Below are positions 43,629-53,640 of a stretch of DNA of 64,000 nt, one piece after another. Origin of the DNA: Cloacibacillus porcorum (GTDB lineage: Bacteria > Synergistota > Synergistia > Synergistales > Synergistaceae). The stretch is taken from contig NZ_CP016757.1 of the NCBI RefSeq assembly GCF_001701045.1, forward strand, positions 124,001-188,000. Direction: 5' to 3'. Each line of letters begins with the position of its first letter. Position 1 is the first letter of the stretch. The position numbers were made by a program, and so were the translations under genes. The notes beneath the pieces are model-generated. The model saw only the letters and a list, made by a program, of their open reading frames with translations. It did no database searches and was not told the origin of the DNA.

Positions 43629-44543
43629 ATGCCCAACATCATCGCGGTGATATGGGATTTTGACAAGACGCTGGTAGACGGTTACATGCAGGACCCGATC
43701 TTTAAGGAATATGGGGTCGACGCGGAGAGTTTTTGGGCGGAGGTCAACGCTCTGCCGCAGATGTATCTGGAGACGCAGAATGTGCGTGTCAATCCCGACA
43801 CCATCTACCTCAGCCACTTTATCCATTGTGTGAAGCGCGGGATCTTTCCGGGGCTAAACAACAGAAAACTATATGATTTTGGTCGTGAGCTGAATTTTTA
43901 TCCCGGTGTGCCGGAGATATTCGATACGATAAACAACCTTCTGCGCGGCGAGGCCAAATACGAGGAATACGACATAAAGGTCGAGCAGTATATCGTCAGC
44001 ACCGGCATGACGCAGGTCATCCGCGGTTCCTCCGTCATGCCCTACGTGAAAAACGTCTGGGGCTGCGAGCTCATCGAGGAGGCCGGCGCGGACGGCGTGC
44101 CGGTGATCAGCGAGGTCGGCTATACGATAGACAACACCACCAAGACGCGGGCGCTCTTCGAGATAAATAAGGGTGTCTGGCTCTCCGACGGGCGCATTGA
44201 GGTGAACACGAACATCCCCGAGGAGCAGCGGCGCGTGAACTTCAAAAATATGATCTACATCGCCGACGGCCCGAGCGACGTTCCCGCCTTCTCGGTCGTC
44301 AACAAAAACGGCGGCGCCACCTTCGCCATCTATCCGCGCGGCAACAGGAAGGCCTTTGCGCAGGCGGAACAGCTGCGTATGGACGGGCGCGTCAATATGT
44401 TCGCCGAGGCCGACTACCGCGAAAACACTACCGCCTATATGTGGATAACGGAGAAGATAAAGGAGATGGCCGAGCACATCTACGGCAGTGAGCGGGAAAA
44501 GGTCTTCGACAACATTTCCGCCGCGCCGCGTCATCTGTCGTAG
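43629..44543 (+). CDS. HAD-superfamily hydrolase
   Basis: About 304 aa; the ATG at 43629 has AAAGGAGG nine bases upstream, while the ATG at 43620 abuts it. Motif I is IWDFDKTLVDG (nucleophile Asp and Asp+2 position Lys, so DFDKT is the common D-x-D-x-T form), motif II is around VSTGMTQ, and motif IV is YIADGPSDVPAF. It is a soluble phosphatase with an insertion cap. The substrate is unknown. It is separated from the restriction island by only 63 bases. Confidence 0.88.
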   Translation: MPNIIAVIWDFDKTLVDGYMQDPIFKEYGVDAESFWAEVNALPQMYLETQNVRVNPDTIYLSHFIHCVKRGIFPGLNNRKLYDFGRELNFYPGVPEIFDTINNLLRGEAKYEEYDIKVEQYIVSTGMTQVIRGSSVMPYVKNVWGCELIEEAGADGVPVISEVGYTIDNTTKTRALFEINKGVWLSDGRIEVNTNIPEEQRRVNFKNMIYIADGPSDVPAFSVVNKNGGATFAIYPRGNRKAFAQAEQLRMDGRVNMFAEADYRENTTAYMWITEKIKEMAEHIYGSEREKVFDNISAAPRHLS

Positions 44544-44606
44544 AGATATACGTCATTGAGAATTTTGGAACGGTAAGATAAAAAATATGGCAGGGGTTGG
44601 GGAATA

Positions 44607-46985
44607 GTGGATAAAGCTGTTTTGGCTGAAATAATAGAGGCATACAGGGCAAATTTTACGCAAGTAGATCGGGAAGAACGATATAAATGGGAAGCGGTCG
44701 CCTGTTTCCAGAACAATTGGGACATGGACGCCCCGGACTTCGCTCTAATGCTCAAAAATGCCCTTGCAAAGGCCCAGAACCTTTTGCCGTCTTCAGGTTA
44801 TTATGCAAAAAAGATGATAACGGCGTTAGCGGAAAGAGATCCGGGGATTGTGAGGAGTGCCTTTTCCAACCTCTTCGATGAAACAAAGCCGATATTTGAG
44901 AGAGTTAAAATTTTTAAAAAGACGGCAGAAGATATGTCCGCGAAATTATCTTTGAATAAACCGTCCATAAAGAACCATAATCAGGAGTTACACGCAATTA
45001 GCGTATATCTTTCATTTGCATATCCCGACAAGTATTACATCTATAAAAGAGGGCTCTTTGCAGAATTTGCCAAGCGGGTAGGCTACACAAATGTTCCGAA
45101 GCGCGGGGATGATAAAAACTTGCTCTGCTATTTTGCAATGTGCGACGAAATATTATCTTTTATTGCTGAAGATAAGGATTTACTGCAGCTAAGCCGTTCC
45201 CGGCTTGATGAGAACTGTTTTGCCGATGAGAATTACCACATGCTTGTGATGGACATTGTATATTTCGGCTGTAATTGTACTTTGAAGTCACACCTTTGGT
45301 GGCCCGCTGAAACGGAATATAATCCCGGCATATCAAAAGAGGAATGGCTTCGCTTGTTGAAAAACAGGGAAATTTTCACGCCGGATGCCCTTGCGGTGAT
45401 GAGACGTATGAAAGATATCGGGGGAATGGCGACCTGTACGGAGCTAAGCAAAAAATATGGCGAGAGCCCAAACTTTTATAATGGCGTCTCCGTTCATCTA
45501 GCTAAGCGGGTTGTTGAGGTTATGGGCTGCCCTGTTATGGAAAAAGATAACTGGGGTTCTAAATGGTGGCCGATCCTTTTTGTCGGACGTTATGCAACAA
45601 AAGAGACGGCTGGAAGCTATGTATGGAAGCTTCGCCGTGAGTTGGATGAGGCGCTGGACCTTATCGACATGAGCGATATCCCTCTTTTTGTCCCTGAGAA
45701 ACCGGCCTCAAAGCGACAATATTGGTGGCTCAACGCCAACCCTAAGATTTGGAGTTTTGGCCAAATCCGCGTCGGCGAAGAACAGGGTTACACAATATTT
45801 AACGCAAACGGCAACAAGCGAAGGATATTCCAGAATTTTCTTGACGCAAGAGTCGGCGACATTGTCATAGGTTACGAATCTACACCTGTGAAGCAGATAG
45901 TAGCCCTTTGTAAAATCTCAAGGGAGAGCGACGGGGAGTCTATTCTTTTTGAAAAGACGGAAAGCCTGATTTCTCCCGTGGATTACGATGTGCTGAAAAA
46001 TATTGAGGGATTGCGGGAATCAGAGTACTTTGTCAACCCTCAGGGAAGCTTGTTCAAGCTTACAGAGCAGGAATACAACATTATAATGGATGAGATCCGG
46101 GATGCAAATCCGCAGGCATATAACGAAAGTAAGCCTGCATATTGCAAAGATGACTTTATTAATGACGTTTATATGGACGAAGCGCAATATGACTCTTTGG
46201 CGGCATTACTAGAACGCAAAAAGAATATTATTTTGCAGGGGCCTCCCGGGGTAGGGAAAACTTTTGCCGCTAAACGTTTAGCCTATTCAATTTTAGGTGA
46301 AATAGATGATGAAAAGATCGAATTTATACAATTTCATCAGAACTATTCATACGAAGATTTCATGATGGGGTACAAGCCGCAGGGCGATGCCTTTGAGCTT
46401 AAGTACGGTATATTCTATAAGTTCTGCCAGCGTGCGGAAAATAATCCCAACGAAAAGTTCTTTTTTATCATTGATGAGATCAACAGAGGCAACATGAGTA
46501 AAATTTTCGGAGAACTCCTAATGCTCATAGAGGAGGGATACCGGGGGAAAAGGATAACCCTTGCGTACAGCGGCATGCCGTTTACCGTGCCGGAGAACTT
46601 ATATATTATCGGCATGATGAATACGGCGGACCGGAGCCTTGCTTTGATCGACTATGCCCTGCGCCGCAGATTCGGCTTTTTTGCTTTTTCTCCCGCGTTT
46701 GAGAACGCCGGATTCCGGAACTATCAGGAAAAGCTTGGCAGCGATATCTTTGACGCACTAATAGAAAAAATAAAAAGATTAAACAGGGCTATCGCGGAAG
46801 ATCCCGTTCTTGGAGAGGGTTTTCAGATAGGCCATAGTTATTTTTGCGGGCTGTCGTGTTCGGAAGAAAGAATAGCGGAGATTATAGAATATGATATCTT
46901 GCCGACGATATCGGAATATTGGTTTGATAATACGGAAAAAGTCGAATATTGGAAAAGGGAATTGCACGGTATTTTAGATGATTGA
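44607..46985 (+). CDS. McrB-type AAA+ GTPase with internal EVE domain
   Basis: 792 aa; GTG start. Residues 1-370 form a uniquely long N-terminal part with HAISVYLSFAYPDKYYIYKR. Residues about 370-500 are an EVE (PUA-like) domain: YWWLNANPKIWSF, IFQNFLDARVGDIVIGYEST. EVE domains read modified bases. The C-terminal AAA+ motor has Walker A GPPGVGKT near 545, Walker B FFFIIDEINRGNMSKIFGEL near 618, and MNTADRSLALIDYALRRRF near 671, the McrB signature. It should translocate DNA for McrC cleavage. AT-rich codons relative to neighbours suggest horizontal acquisition. Confidence 0.93.
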   Translation: MDKAVLAEIIEAYRANFTQVDREERYKWEAVACFQNNWDMDAPDFALMLKNALAKAQNLLPSSGYYAKKMITALAERDPGIVRSAFSNLFDETKPIFERVKIFKKTAEDMSAKLSLNKPSIKNHNQELHAISVYLSFAYPDKYYIYKRGLFAEFAKRVGYTNVPKRGDDKNLLCYFAMCDEILSFIAEDKDLLQLSRSRLDENCFADENYHMLVMDIVYFGCNCTLKSHLWWPAETEYNPGISKEEWLRLLKNREIFTPDALAVMRRMKDIGGMATCTELSKKYGESPNFYNGVSVHLAKRVVEVMGCPVMEKDNWGSKWWPILFVGRYATKETAGSYVWKLRRELDEALDLIDMSDIPLFVPEKPASKRQYWWLNANPKIWSFGQIRVGEEQGYTIFNANGNKRRIFQNFLDARVGDIVIGYESTPVKQIVALCKISRESDGESILFEKTESLISPVDYDVLKNIEGLRESEYFVNPQGSLFKLTEQEYNIIMDEIRDANPQAYNESKPAYCKDDFINDVYMDEAQYDSLAALLERKKNIILQGPPGVGKTFAAKRLAYSILGEIDDEKIEFIQFHQNYSYEDFMMGYKPQGDAFELKYGIFYKFCQRAENNPNEKFFFIIDEINRGNMSKIFGELLMLIEEGYRGKRITLAYSGMPFTVPENLYIIGMMNTADRSLALIDYALRRRFGFFAFSPAFENAGFRNYQEKLGSDIFDALIEKIKRLNRAIAEDPVLGEGFQIGHSYFCGLSCSEERIAEIIEYDILPTISEYWFDNTEKVEYWKRELHGILDD

Positions 46986-48027
46986 CAGTAAGGGCATAGT
47001 TATCAGAAATATCTATTATATGCTCGCCTATGCGTACCAAAATCTAAGGCAGAAAAATTATACGGATATTGCCGCTGAAGATTTTGAAAATATTCAAGAC
47101 CTGTTCGCCGCCATTCTTGCGGAGGGGATATCATCCCAATTGAGATGTGGCCTTGCTTTGGAATATGTCCAACATTCGGAAGAGCTCACCTCTCTGCGTG
47201 GAAAGATGGATGTCATGGCAAGCTATCGTCTCAAAAAGAAGCGGGCGGGTAAATTGTTATGCGAATATGACGAGCTTTCGGAAAATAATCTTCTGAACCA
47301 AATCCTCAAGACGACGGCTTTTATCCTTATGCGTTCAAAAGAGGTGACACGAAAAAACAAGATTGCGCTAAAAAGAGCAATGCAGCTCTTTTCCGGCGTC
47401 GATACGTTGGAGATATCTGAAATCCGCTGGGGCAGACTGTGTTATCATAGAAACAATCAGACTTATCATATGCTGATGAATATATGTTATCTGCTGCTGA
47501 GAAATTTGCTTGCGTCTACCGAAAAGGGCGAAATACAGTTTGCGGAATTTATTGATACGCAGGCGATGCCGCGTCTGTATGAAAAATTTATCTTAGAATA
47601 TTATAAAAGACATTTTCCAGAACTCCACGCGCACGCGTCACAGATATCGTGGGATACGGATGATGGATATATCGATTTTTTACCGACGATGCAAACAGAC
47701 GTTTCTCTTTATTACGGCGATAAATGTCTAATTATTGACGCAAAATATTATAGAAATACGATGCAGCAAAATAGAAATTTTGACGCAAAGAGACTGCATT
47801 CCGACAATCTTTATCAGATTTTTTCTTATGTAAAAAACAAGGATACCTTGCATAAGGGCAACGTTATGGGCCTGCTCCTGTATGCGAAGACCGGCGAAGA
47901 TATAGTATTAAAAAGAGAGTACAGTTTAAGTGGAAGTAAAATAATGATTCGGACACTGGACTTGACCGGTGAATTTTCCCTGATCCAAAGTCAACTGAAT
48001 GAGATCGCAGCTTTACTGAAATTGTAG
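46978..48027 (+). CDS. McrC-type nuclease subunit
   Basis: 349 aa; overlaps McrB by 8 bases. The start NIYYMLAYAYQNL is typical of McrC. The PD-(D/E)xK nuclease core appears as FLPTMQTDVSLYYGDK then LIIDAKYY, with Gln in DNLYQIFSYV. With McrB it forms a type IV modification-dependent restriction complex; the EVE domain in McrB makes modified phage DNA a likely target. Confidence 0.93.
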   Translation: MIDSKGIVIRNIYYMLAYAYQNLRQKNYTDIAAEDFENIQDLFAAILAEGISSQLRCGLALEYVQHSEELTSLRGKMDVMASYRLKKKRAGKLLCEYDELSENNLLNQILKTTAFILMRSKEVTRKNKIALKRAMQLFSGVDTLEISEIRWGRLCYHRNNQTYHMLMNICYLLLRNLLASTEKGEIQFAEFIDTQAMPRLYEKFILEYYKRHFPELHAHASQISWDTDDGYIDFLPTMQTDVSLYYGDKCLIIDAKYYRNTMQQNRNFDAKRLHSDNLYQIFSYVKNKDTLHKGNVMGLLLYAKTGEDIVLKREYSLSGSKIMIRTLDLTGEFSLIQSQLNEIAALLKL

Positions 48028-48168
48028 ATCTTCACAAGAATTTTCAAGCTTGTGAGCAAAAGCCGGGAAATATGATATATTCATCCTGGCGCCGTTTTTT
48101 TGCGGCGTTCGGCAGCTTAAATCGTATAGATGCGGCGTGTGTTACGGCTTCGTCTTGGAGGTATTTGT

Positions 48169-49077
48169 ATGGTTTTGAACAACTATTGGCGCGGGGCTGG
48201 GTTCGCGCTGTTTGCGGCGGCCTGCTGGGGGCTCATCAGCCCGATCGCGAAGGTGCTGGCGGCGGCGGGACTGGACCTTATGTCCGTCATGGTATTCCGT
48301 TCGCTTTTCACAATGACCTCTGTGGGCGTCGGACTGCTTGTGATGAGAAAGTTCGAGGTCTTCCGCGTTGACCGTGAAACGCTGCGCTTTTATTTTATCT
48401 CCGGCATGCTCTCCGTGGCATTCTCCGGCGGCGGCTTCCTCACCTCGCTTGAATACCTGACGGTCGCCGAGGCGCTCGTCATACACTATACCTTCCCGCT
48501 TGCGGCGATCATCGGTTCGCTCTTCATCACGCGTGAAAGGCCGACCGTTCTGCAGGTTGTCGCGGGGCTCCTGATTGTCGTGGGGGTCTATATCGGCATG
48601 GGCGGAAGCGTAGAGGCGATGCGGTCGATCTCGCTGCCGGGGCTTTTGTGGGGATTCCTTGCCGTATTCGGCATGGCGGGACAGGCACTTGTCACGCGTC
48701 GCTTCTCGCTCTCCCATAAGATGAACGAATTCGGCCTACTCTTCTACTCAAATGTTTTCGGGATAATAATGCTCTTTGTCTTCAAAAGCTTTTACTACGG
48801 CTGGGGCGATCTCTGCTGCCTCACGGCGCCGCTGTTTTCGATCATGACACTGCAGGCCTTCACTGGAAGTATGCTAGCCTACGGCGCGTTTTTCACGGCG
48901 CTGAAGTACATTCCCGCCGCAGTGGCAAGCCTCCTTTGTACCCTTGAGATCGTCGTCGCGGTCGGACTGACGGCTGTCTTCGTCGACCAGATACCGTCGG
49001 CGCACGAAATCACCGGCTGTCTGCTGATACTGGTCGCGATAGTCTGCACCTCGATACCGCCGAGAAAGCGTAGCTGA
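48169..49077 (+). CDS. EamA/DMT-family transporter
   Basis: 302 aa from ATG 48169 (CTTGGAGG upstream). Ten helices in two EamA repeats. AACWGLISPIAKVLAAAG opens the first repeat, EALVIHYTFPLAAIIGSL is the middle signature, and AVASLLCTLEIVVAVGL the second. Family members export amino acids, metabolites or drugs. It stands alone between the restriction island and a converging GntR gene. Confidence 0.9.
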   Translation: MVLNNYWRGAGFALFAAACWGLISPIAKVLAAAGLDLMSVMVFRSLFTMTSVGVGLLVMRKFEVFRVDRETLRFYFISGMLSVAFSGGGFLTSLEYLTVAEALVIHYTFPLAAIIGSLFITRERPTVLQVVAGLLIVVGVYIGMGGSVEAMRSISLPGLLWGFLAVFGMAGQALVTRRFSLSHKMNEFGLLFYSNVFGIIMLFVFKSFYYGWGDLCCLTAPLFSIMTLQAFTGSMLAYGAFFTALKYIPAAVASLLCTLEIVVAVGLTAVFVDQIPSAHEITGCLLILVAIVCTSIPPRKRS

Positions 49078-49090
49078 CGACCCTTAGTTC

Positions 49091-49762
49091 CTATTTATCC
49101 TCAAGGCAGGCCTCCATGTAGCCGAGCCCGCAGCGCAGATGTTTCTCGACGGCTCGTCTCAGCGCTGAGCTGTCTTTGTCCTTGATGGCGGCGATTATCT
49201 CGTTATGTTCCTCGTAGAAGTTATTGAGGAATTCTTCGGATGATATCCAGATAAGCCTGGCATATCTAAGATTATTCCACGTCTGCTGCAATATTTCGAT
49301 CATAATGTCATTATCGTAAAATTTGAAGATATACATATGAAAACGGTCGTTGGCCTCAAGCAGTTTTTCAAGGTCTGGCTTTCCATCGGAGCAAGGTTTG
49401 AATAATTCTTTCATTTCATTATTCAGCAGGACCATCTGCGGAATGTTGTCTGGTTTGATAAAAGGCAAAGCACGCTCTGCGAGCGTTATCTCAAGCAGTG
49501 ATTTCAACTCCTGAAGCTTGCGGAATTCCTGTTTGGAGATTCTCGATATCTTCCAGCCAGTTCTGGGTATATATTGGACCAGCCCTTCTTGCTGAAGTTT
49601 TGAGAGAGCTTCGCGGACGGGGGTTGTGCTTACTCCCAGACTTTCTGAATATTGGTCGATGTTTATTCTTTCACCAGGTCGTATTTTGCATGATAAAATC
49701 TGTGCTTTTATACTTTCGTAAGCTAGCTCGCTCAGCGTCGGCACTTTTATTATGGGCTGCAT
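49091..49762 (-). CDS. GntR-family regulator, FCD subfamily (B)
   Basis: 223 aa. The winged helix shows SESLGVSTTPVREALSKL; the FCD ligand domain shows ANDRFHMYIFKFYDN and a helix ending HLRCGLGYMEACLE. It sits downstream of an amidohydrolase and YfcC carrier on the same strand and is the likely regulator of both. TTGTACAA-like half-sites lie at the amidohydrolase promoter. Confidence 0.93.
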   Translation of the reverse strand: MQPIIKVPTLSELAYESIKAQILSCKIRPGERINIDQYSESLGVSTTPVREALSKLQQEGLVQYIPRTGWKISRISKQEFRKLQELKSLLEITLAERALPFIKPDNIPQMVLLNNEMKELFKPCSDGKPDLEKLLEANDRFHMYIFKFYDNDIMIEILQQTWNNLRYARLIWISSEEFLNNFYEEHNEIIAAIKDKDSSALRRAVEKHLRCGLGYMEACLEDK

Positions 49763-49840
49763 TTTAAATCCTCCCGACAGAATTACGGTACGTTCATCTC
49801 TTTTTATCCATTATAGGATAATTAAAGATATAAATACAAT

Positions 49841-49892
49841 ACGGCAGGCTGAGTGAACTCCTTGAAAATAGGGAGATCGCATGGCCTGCCGT
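49841..49892 (-). terminator. hairpin after YfcC copy 2
   Basis: ACGGCAGGC pairs with GCCTGCCGT around a loop containing a second small stem; on the minus strand it is followed by ATTGTATTTA. It is a weak terminator between the carrier and gntR genes. Confidence 0.65.
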
Positions 49893-49920
49893 AATAAATA
49901 TCCTGCCGGACAAAGCTTCC

Positions 49921-51336
49921 TTAGAATGGGCCGAGCTTGATGAACGTTGCTACCAGCAGTCCCGCAGCGCCTATCCCCATCAGCATCGCGTAGAGTGGCA
50001 GCACCCACTTAAAGTAGGTTGAGAAGGGTACTTTCGCGACGCCGATGTAGACAACCAAGGCTCCCATTGTCGGAATAACCATGTTTGTGAGTCCGTCACC
50101 AAGCTGGAAGGCCATGACCGCCGTCTGGCGCGTCAGGCCGACAACGTCCGCAAGCGGGGCCATTATCGGCATCGTAACTGCCGCCTGGCCTGAGCCAGAG
50201 GGGATGAAGAAATTGATGATCGCCTGTATAATGAGCATACCGAGCGCCGAGAGCGATGATGGAATCTGTTTTAGCGGGATAGATAGACCATAGATGACGG
50301 TGTCGAGGATATTGCCTTTCGTCAGCACTACGGAGACAGCGCGTGCGAAACCGATGCAGACGACGCCGACGAATACTCCAGCACAGGCTTTGCCCATGAT
50401 GTCGCATATTCTTTCATTATTGAAACCGGCAACGACTCCCGCGATAATGCCAGAGATAAGCCAGAGCGCCCCAATCTCCGCGAAGCTCCACTTCCAAAGC
50501 ATCGGCCCCACCATCTGCAGGCCGATTGTCGCAAGCAGCATGAACATCAAAAGCTTCTGACGTCCGGTCATCTTCTCCTTCTGCAGAGCCGCGATATCGA
50601 TATTTGCCGCCGAAGGGTTAGTGAAACCGGTGACGCTCGCGGAGGGATCACCTTTTACCTTTGCCGCGTAACGCAGGACGAACCAAAAGGTGACTACCAT
50701 CATTACCAGCCATATCACGACGCGGAAGGTCATAGCCGAATAGACGGGAAGCCCAGCGATGCCCTGCGCTACGGCGACGGTGTAGACATTTATCGGCCCG
50801 TAGGCAAAGGCTGCAAAGGTGGGTATCATCGCGATCGCGAGTCCCGTCATCACATCGCAGCCGCAGGCAAGCGCAAGCGCTATCGTCATCGGCACAAAGG
50901 GTATATGGAGCTCGAAGGCCCCCATCGCGCCGCGTACGGCGAAGAAGGCCATCAGCGCTCCCATAACAAGAAGATAATTGCCGCGGCAGACCTTGATTAT
51001 CCATCCGACCATCTTATGCAGCGTGCCGCTCTCGGTGTAGACGTCGGTCGCCGCGATCGTAAACCAAATCATTGACATAATGGCCATTGAGGCTGTGAGG
51101 CCGTCGATGATACAGACGAACCAGTCGAAGGGAGCGACCGGCGAAGGTTCTACAAGGTGGAAGGTCGTGGGGTCGATGACCTGGCGTCCAGCCACCTCTA
51201 CCCTGTCATATACTCCAGCGGGAACGATATATGTCATAATTCCAGCCAGTATGAGACAGAAGAGGATAATTGTCCACACATGGGGAACACGGAATCCCTT
51301 GGTTTTGATCTCAGTTGTTTGAGTGTTATCTTTCAT
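49921..51336 (-). CDS. YfcC-family carrier (copy 2)
   Basis: 471 aa with about 12 helices. VPHVWTIILFCLILAGIMTY and FFIPSGSGQAAVTMPIMAPL match the YfcC family and copy 1 at 24103. The gene follows the amidohydrolase by 42 bases. The pair probably imports and hydrolyses an acylated amino acid or cyclic dipeptide-like compound; the substrate is unknown. Confidence 0.91.
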   Translation of the reverse strand: MKDNTQTTEIKTKGFRVPHVWTIILFCLILAGIMTYIVPAGVYDRVEVAGRQVIDPTTFHLVEPSPVAPFDWFVCIIDGLTASMAIMSMIWFTIAATDVYTESGTLHKMVGWIIKVCRGNYLLVMGALMAFFAVRGAMGAFELHIPFVPMTIALALACGCDVMTGLAIAMIPTFAAFAYGPINVYTVAVAQGIAGLPVYSAMTFRVVIWLVMMVVTFWFVLRYAAKVKGDPSASVTGFTNPSAANIDIAALQKEKMTGRQKLLMFMLLATIGLQMVGPMLWKWSFAEIGALWLISGIIAGVVAGFNNERICDIMGKACAGVFVGVVCIGFARAVSVVLTKGNILDTVIYGLSIPLKQIPSSLSALGMLIIQAIINFFIPSGSGQAAVTMPIMAPLADVVGLTRQTAVMAFQLGDGLTNMVIPTMGALVVYIGVAKVPFSTYFKWVLPLYAMLMGIGAAGLLVATFIKLGPF

Positions 51337-51378
51337 TCTTGCAATCCCTCCATAAATAAAAATTCAAGTCAATCGGCG

Positions 51379-52608
51379 TCAAACAAGCAGGTTTTTGTGT
51401 ACATGTCCTCCCTGCATTATCAGCAGCAGATTTTTCCGGTGGTCTTTGAAAAGATCGATATTATCAAGCGGATTGCCGTTGACCACAAGAATATCCGCAA
51501 GCTTGCCCTCCTCCAGGGTTCCTGTGACGTCTTCAACCCTAAGGATTTTGGCATTCGTCTTCGTAAAGGCGACGATCGCCCCCATCGCCCCCATTGCCTT
51601 AGCCTGATAGGCGATAGCTCCTGAAGCGTACTTTGTGTTTTCTCCGGTAAGATCAGTTCCACCTCCTATAGGAATACCGGCCTCCATTGCGTTGTGTATT
51701 GCCTCATATCCCCGTTCGCAGACAGAGACAAATTTATCGTATATAAATTTTGCGATAAGATCGCGGCTCTTCTCGATGACGATCTCATACGTTATCTGGG
51801 TTGGTACAACGAAGGCACCTTTTTGCGCTACGAGGGCCGCTGTCTCTTTTGTCATGAGGTTCGCATGCTCTATCGTGCGTATGCCGGCGTTCGCGCTGAG
51901 GACGATGCTTCTGTTTGAATAACTGTGAGATGCGACATAGCTGCCTACCGACTCGGCCACGTCCACAGCGGCTTTCAGCTCTTCAAGCGTATACTGCGAG
52001 GTCTCCGGACCCTGTGTAGGGCTTGCGCAGCCACCGCCGCACATTACTTTGATAAAATCAGCACCACGCCGAATATTCTCACGGGCGGTCTTCAGCATCT
52101 CCGGTACGCCGTCGGCGATGACGGAACGGAAACCCATGTACGGTTCAGAATAGGGACGTGTCTCCGAGGCTACGCGGTCGTCGCCGTGGCCGCCGGTCTG
52201 AGCGATCGCTGCGCCGCAGATCTTAAGGCGAGGCCCTACCGCAAGCCCCCGGTCCACCGCCTCGCGGAAGCCGACATCGGCTCCTCCCGTGTCGCGCGCA
52301 TAGGTATACCCTTGGTCAAGCGCCTCGCGGAGATTCTTAAACATCCTTGCCGCCATGAGGCCTGGGGCGTTTTTGCGGGAGAGGTTTATCACCTCTATCT
52401 CAACGAGGCCGAGGTGCATGTGGGCGTCAATTAAGCCTGGCATGATGGTATTGCCATTGCAGTCAAAGGTCTCCTCCGCGTAAGGTGCGTTGATACGTTT
52501 ACCTATCTCCTTAATGTGGTCGTTTTCCACAAGAAGCGAAATATTTTCTCTAATTTCACCGCCGTTGCCGTCGATCAGATTTGCGTTTTTGAAAAGCTTG
52601 TATGCCAT
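51379..52608 (-). CDS. metal-dependent amidohydrolase (imidazolonepropionase-like, second)
   Basis: 409 aa. Metal-site motifs: LIDAHMHLG (HxH), FIKVMCGGGCASP with Lys in place, VASHSYS, TIEHANL and GGGTDLTGE. GTLEEGKLADILVV closes the beta-sandwich. It belongs to the Xaa-Pro dipeptidase / molinate-hydrolase-like group of metal-dependent hydrolases. It heads an operon with a YfcC carrier and a GntR regulator. Confidence 0.92.
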   Translation of the reverse strand: MAYKLFKNANLIDGNGGEIRENISLLVENDHIKEIGKRINAPYAEETFDCNGNTIMPGLIDAHMHLGLVEIEVINLSRKNAPGLMAARMFKNLREALDQGYTYARDTGGADVGFREAVDRGLAVGPRLKICGAAIAQTGGHGDDRVASETRPYSEPYMGFRSVIADGVPEMLKTARENIRRGADFIKVMCGGGCASPTQGPETSQYTLEELKAAVDVAESVGSYVASHSYSNRSIVLSANAGIRTIEHANLMTKETAALVAQKGAFVVPTQITYEIVIEKSRDLIAKFIYDKFVSVCERGYEAIHNAMEAGIPIGGGTDLTGENTKYASGAIAYQAKAMGAMGAIVAFTKTNAKILRVEDVTGTLEEGKLADILVVNGNPLDNIDLFKDHRKNLLLIMQGGHVHKNLLV

Positions 52609-52635
52609 GAATATCCCTCTTTATGCAGATTAATA

Positions 52636-52698
52636 TTGTACAACATACACGATATATGGTACATGCTGTATTATATCCATAAAAAATGAGATAATCAA
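52636..52698 (-). promoter_or_regulatory. promoter and operator of the amidohydrolase operon
   Basis: On the minus strand TTGATT (plus 52693-52698) and TATAAT (plus 52670-52675) with a 17-base spacer form a near-consensus promoter. Downstream, ATGTACCAT and TTGTACAA are two related half-sites likely bound by the GntR regulator encoded by the last gene of the operon. The remaining bases to 52836 are AT-rich without a gene. Confidence 0.6.
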
Positions 52699-52836
52699 TA
52701 GAGGTTGTTAAGAAAAAATAATAAATTGAAAATTAATTAAAAATGAGAGATTTTGGAAGTTGATAGGTAAAAATAGTTGTAAATCTAAGGATAAAGAGCG
52801 GTCATATTACAATATTTGACAAATCGCTGATAAAAA

Positions 52837-53634
52837 CTAAAAAAACACCGACGCCCTGACGGCGAAACGGCGGCAGTTGTCCTTTATTTCTCCGCGCAGC
52901 GTCTGCCAGTAATCCTTCCGCCACTGGCGGTAGATTTCGTTGTAAAGGCCTGTCAGTTCGGGGCGCAGTGTGTTGACGATAGCGAGGATGCTCTCTCTGT
53001 TTTGATTGCGCAGGTTCAGAGTATCGAAGTTCATCTCCGACACATGGGGAGCGGCGGCCTCTATCAGCGCGGCGCAGTCCGTTATTCCGGGGAATATCGG
53101 GGCCGCCATCACGCTGGTGCCGATACCCGCTTCTTTCAGCGCGGCGAGCGCGGCGAACTTTTTTTGCGGGCTTGATGCGTGGGGCTCCATCTTGCGCCGG
53201 AATCCGTCGTCGAGCGAACTGAAGGAGACGATGACCTTTACGTGAGGAAATTCTTTGAAAAGGTCGATATCGCGTGTCACGAGCGCCGATTTGGTGATGA
53301 TCGTGATATCGGGCTGCGCCGGCAGCAGTGAGCGGAGGATGGCGCGCGTCGCCTGCGCACGCTCCTCGTAGGGATTATAGGCGTCGGTCATCGAACTTAG
53401 TAGTATCTCTTTATGGAATATCTTAGCGGGGTCAAACGGCACGGCGGGGTGCTTCACGTCAAGGAACGTACCCCACGGTTCGGCACGTCCGCCGCGCTCC
53501 CGAGTGATGCCGGCGGCGTAGCAGTAGTGGCAGCCGTGCGGGCATCCGATATATGGGTTTATCACGAAATCCGCGCCGAGTTTTGTCGGCGACAGCAGGT
53601 TTTTTACTTTTACGTGCCTCACATTCACCATCAT
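52837..53634 (-). CDS. SPL-family radical SAM protein
   Basis: About 265 aa from the ATG at 53634 (GGAG upstream). The radical SAM triad is CPHGCHYC near residue 32. VNPYIGC before it and LLSSMTDAYNPYE, IITKSALVTRDIDL and APIFPGITD are motifs of spore-photoproduct-lyase-like (SplB/Rv2578c-type) proteins. Non-sporulating bacteria carry such genes with unknown roles. It stands alone. Confidence 0.88.
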   Translation of the reverse strand: MMVNVRHVKVKNLLSPTKLGADFVINPYIGCPHGCHYCYAAGITRERGGRAEPWGTFLDVKHPAVPFDPAKIFHKEILLSSMTDAYNPYEERAQATRAILRSLLPAQPDITIITKSALVTRDIDLFKEFPHVKVIVSFSSLDDGFRRKMEPHASSPQKKFAALAALKEAGIGTSVMAAPIFPGITDCAALIEAAAPHVSEMNFDTLNLRNQNRESILAIVNTLRPELTGLYNEIYRQWRKDYWQTLRGEIKDNCRRFAVRASVFF

Positions 53635-53640
53635 ATCCAC

